This document shows, piece after piece, positions 62,936-64,000 of a stretch of DNA of 64,000 bases. Origin of the DNA: Nissolia schottii (Eukaryota; Streptophyta; Magnoliopsida; Fabales; Fabaceae); the NCBI GenBank assembly GCA_003254905.1, contig QANU01031477.1, positions 124,001 through 188,000 on the forward strand. Reading direction: 5' to 3'. The notes beneath the pieces were generated by a model. The model was not told the DNA's origin and made no database searches. It saw nothing but the letters and a program-made list of their open reading frames with translations. How positions within the stretch are numbered: the first letter of the stretch is position 1; each line of letters begins with the position of its first letter. A program made the position numbers and the translations under genes.

Positions 62936-64000
62936 ATGTTTCGGAGGCTGAGATGGTTTGTGGGTCGGAATCAGAAGAATTGGTCAACCAAGAGGTTGGT
63001 CAATGGTGACCAACCTGGCCCTGCAAGGCCAAACCAGCTCCCTCTGCTCGATGCTGTTCACGAAGTTGCTGTTTACATTCATAGGTTTCATAATCTTGAC
63101 CTCTTCGAACAAGGGTATGCTCTAATTTCTTGCTCTGTGTTTGTGTTGCTATGTTTTTTGTTCTTATTGCTGTTATGCAGATGGTACAAAATCAAGGTTA
63201 CTATGAGATGGGAGGAGGGTGAAGAATCCTATCCTGGGATTCCAGCTCGGGTTGTTCAGTACGAAGGTGAGTTATATGCATCTGTTTATTGTAGTTTGTG
63301 ATCACTTTTGGTATACTACTGGGCTGATTTAGTTTATGGAAACATAAGTTTGTGGTTCATTGAGAATTTGAGATCTCGTGGCTGTATCGGTGTGTGTGAT
63401 CCACACACAAACATGTAATTGCATAAAAATTAGAGTTTATATTGCCAAGGCAATCTACTTTCTTTTTTCATGTAGTGAGATGTTATGTGCCTGTAAGTAT
63501 GTTTTTCCAACCAAAATGAGGTTTAAGAGGTGAACCTCTTGTAAATTTATGTCTCACTGGTACTGGTTGCCTGAGAATGCAGAAATGGTTTATTTAACTA
63601 ATCTCAAATATTTAGTATCCAAGCTTGCCATATAGACGTGAGTTCTTCTTGCAACTTGTGACATTCGAAACAACTGGGTTCCATATATGAGACATGGTGT
63701 ATAAACATAATTCATACAAGTTTAATATTGAGAAATTGGATAATTCTCTTTTAGATTCTTTTAATATACATGAGAACATTGACACAAGCTATGCTGAGCA
63801 ATTACTTTGTTTCTGTCGTTAGTTTGCTGTCTTGTGTTATATTTGTGTTTTAGCTAGAGTAAAATCTTAGAATCCAACTTTTCTTTGAGCTGCAGCTCCT
63901 GAAGTGGGTTCTGACAATTTATGTAGAGTTTGGATGATCAATGATACAGACAACAGTTTTTCAACACCGCCGTTCCGGATTAAATATGCAAGGCAGGATG
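62936..64000 (+). CDS. Putative serine esterase (DUF676/FAM135-like), 5' exons only
   Basis: The first three exons are visible: 62936-63114, 63181-63266, and 63896 running off the right edge. They encode MFRRLRWFVGRNQKNW..., then LDAVHEVAVYIHRFHNLDLF, EQGWYKIKVTMRWEEGEES, GIPARVVQYEAPEVGSDN and NSFSTPPFRIKYARQD. This is the conserved N-terminal region (DUF3657-like) of plant proteins annotated as putative serine esterases with a C-terminal alpha/beta-hydrolase (DUF676) domain. The hydrolase domain, and so the catalytic residues, lie outside the window. Frame is continuous across both junctions. The substrate in plants is not known to me. Confidence 0.8.

Overview
The window is plant nuclear DNA. 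Genes have short exons split by AT-rich introns with GT-AG borders, there are promoter elements typical of flowering plants, and plant families of LTR retrotransposons, LINE, hAT, MULE and Stowaway elements are everywhere. Gene families, codon use and repeat style fit a legume, most likely soybean or a close Glycine relative. That identification is inference; no search was possible.

Layout. 1-4.2 kb: the 5' three quarters of a cytosolic ribosomal protein L3 gene (minus strand, running off the left edge) with a textbook ribosomal-protein promoter. 4.2-7.4 kb: AT-rich intergenic DNA. 7.4-26 kb: a transposon-dense block. It holds a decayed LINE (minus), a 1.45-kb solo LTR with a 5-bp target-site duplication, an internally deleted gypsy element (minus), one small unknown gene (16.1-16.6 kb, minus), a 3.6-kb hAT element with a broken transposase, a 230-bp hAT MITE, and a second gypsy-like element split by a 917-bp hAT MITE. 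26.2-38.4 kb: a complete 20-coding-exon gene for a SEN1/MAGATAMA 3-like helicase (plus), with two MITEs in its introns. 40.7-42.7 kb: a group-A bZIP transcription factor (plus). 44.4-45.5 kb: a tandem copia remnant with three LTR copies. 46.1-49.1 kb: a UTP11 ribosome-biogenesis gene (plus). 50.6-52.8 kb: a clade III-like SWEET sugar transporter (minus). 52.9-62.9 kb: mostly empty, apart from a 2.07-kb Mutator-like element made of two long inverted arms and a short hAT-like MITE. 62.9 kb to the right edge: the first exons of a putative serine esterase (DUF676/FAM135-like) gene.

Genes in common processes: RPL3 (60S subunit), UTP11 (SSU processome) and the SEN1-like helicase (RNA processing) are separate, independently transcribed genes, but each has TGGGCC/T site II motifs upstream. 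This suggests shared growth-linked control. The bZIP and SWEET genes are unrelated in function to these.

Exon borders were read by eye from splice consensus, reading frame and known family sequence. Every multi-exon gene listed keeps an open frame across all its visible junctions. Transposon borders were called only where terminal repeats and target-site duplications could be read; the weaker cases say so.
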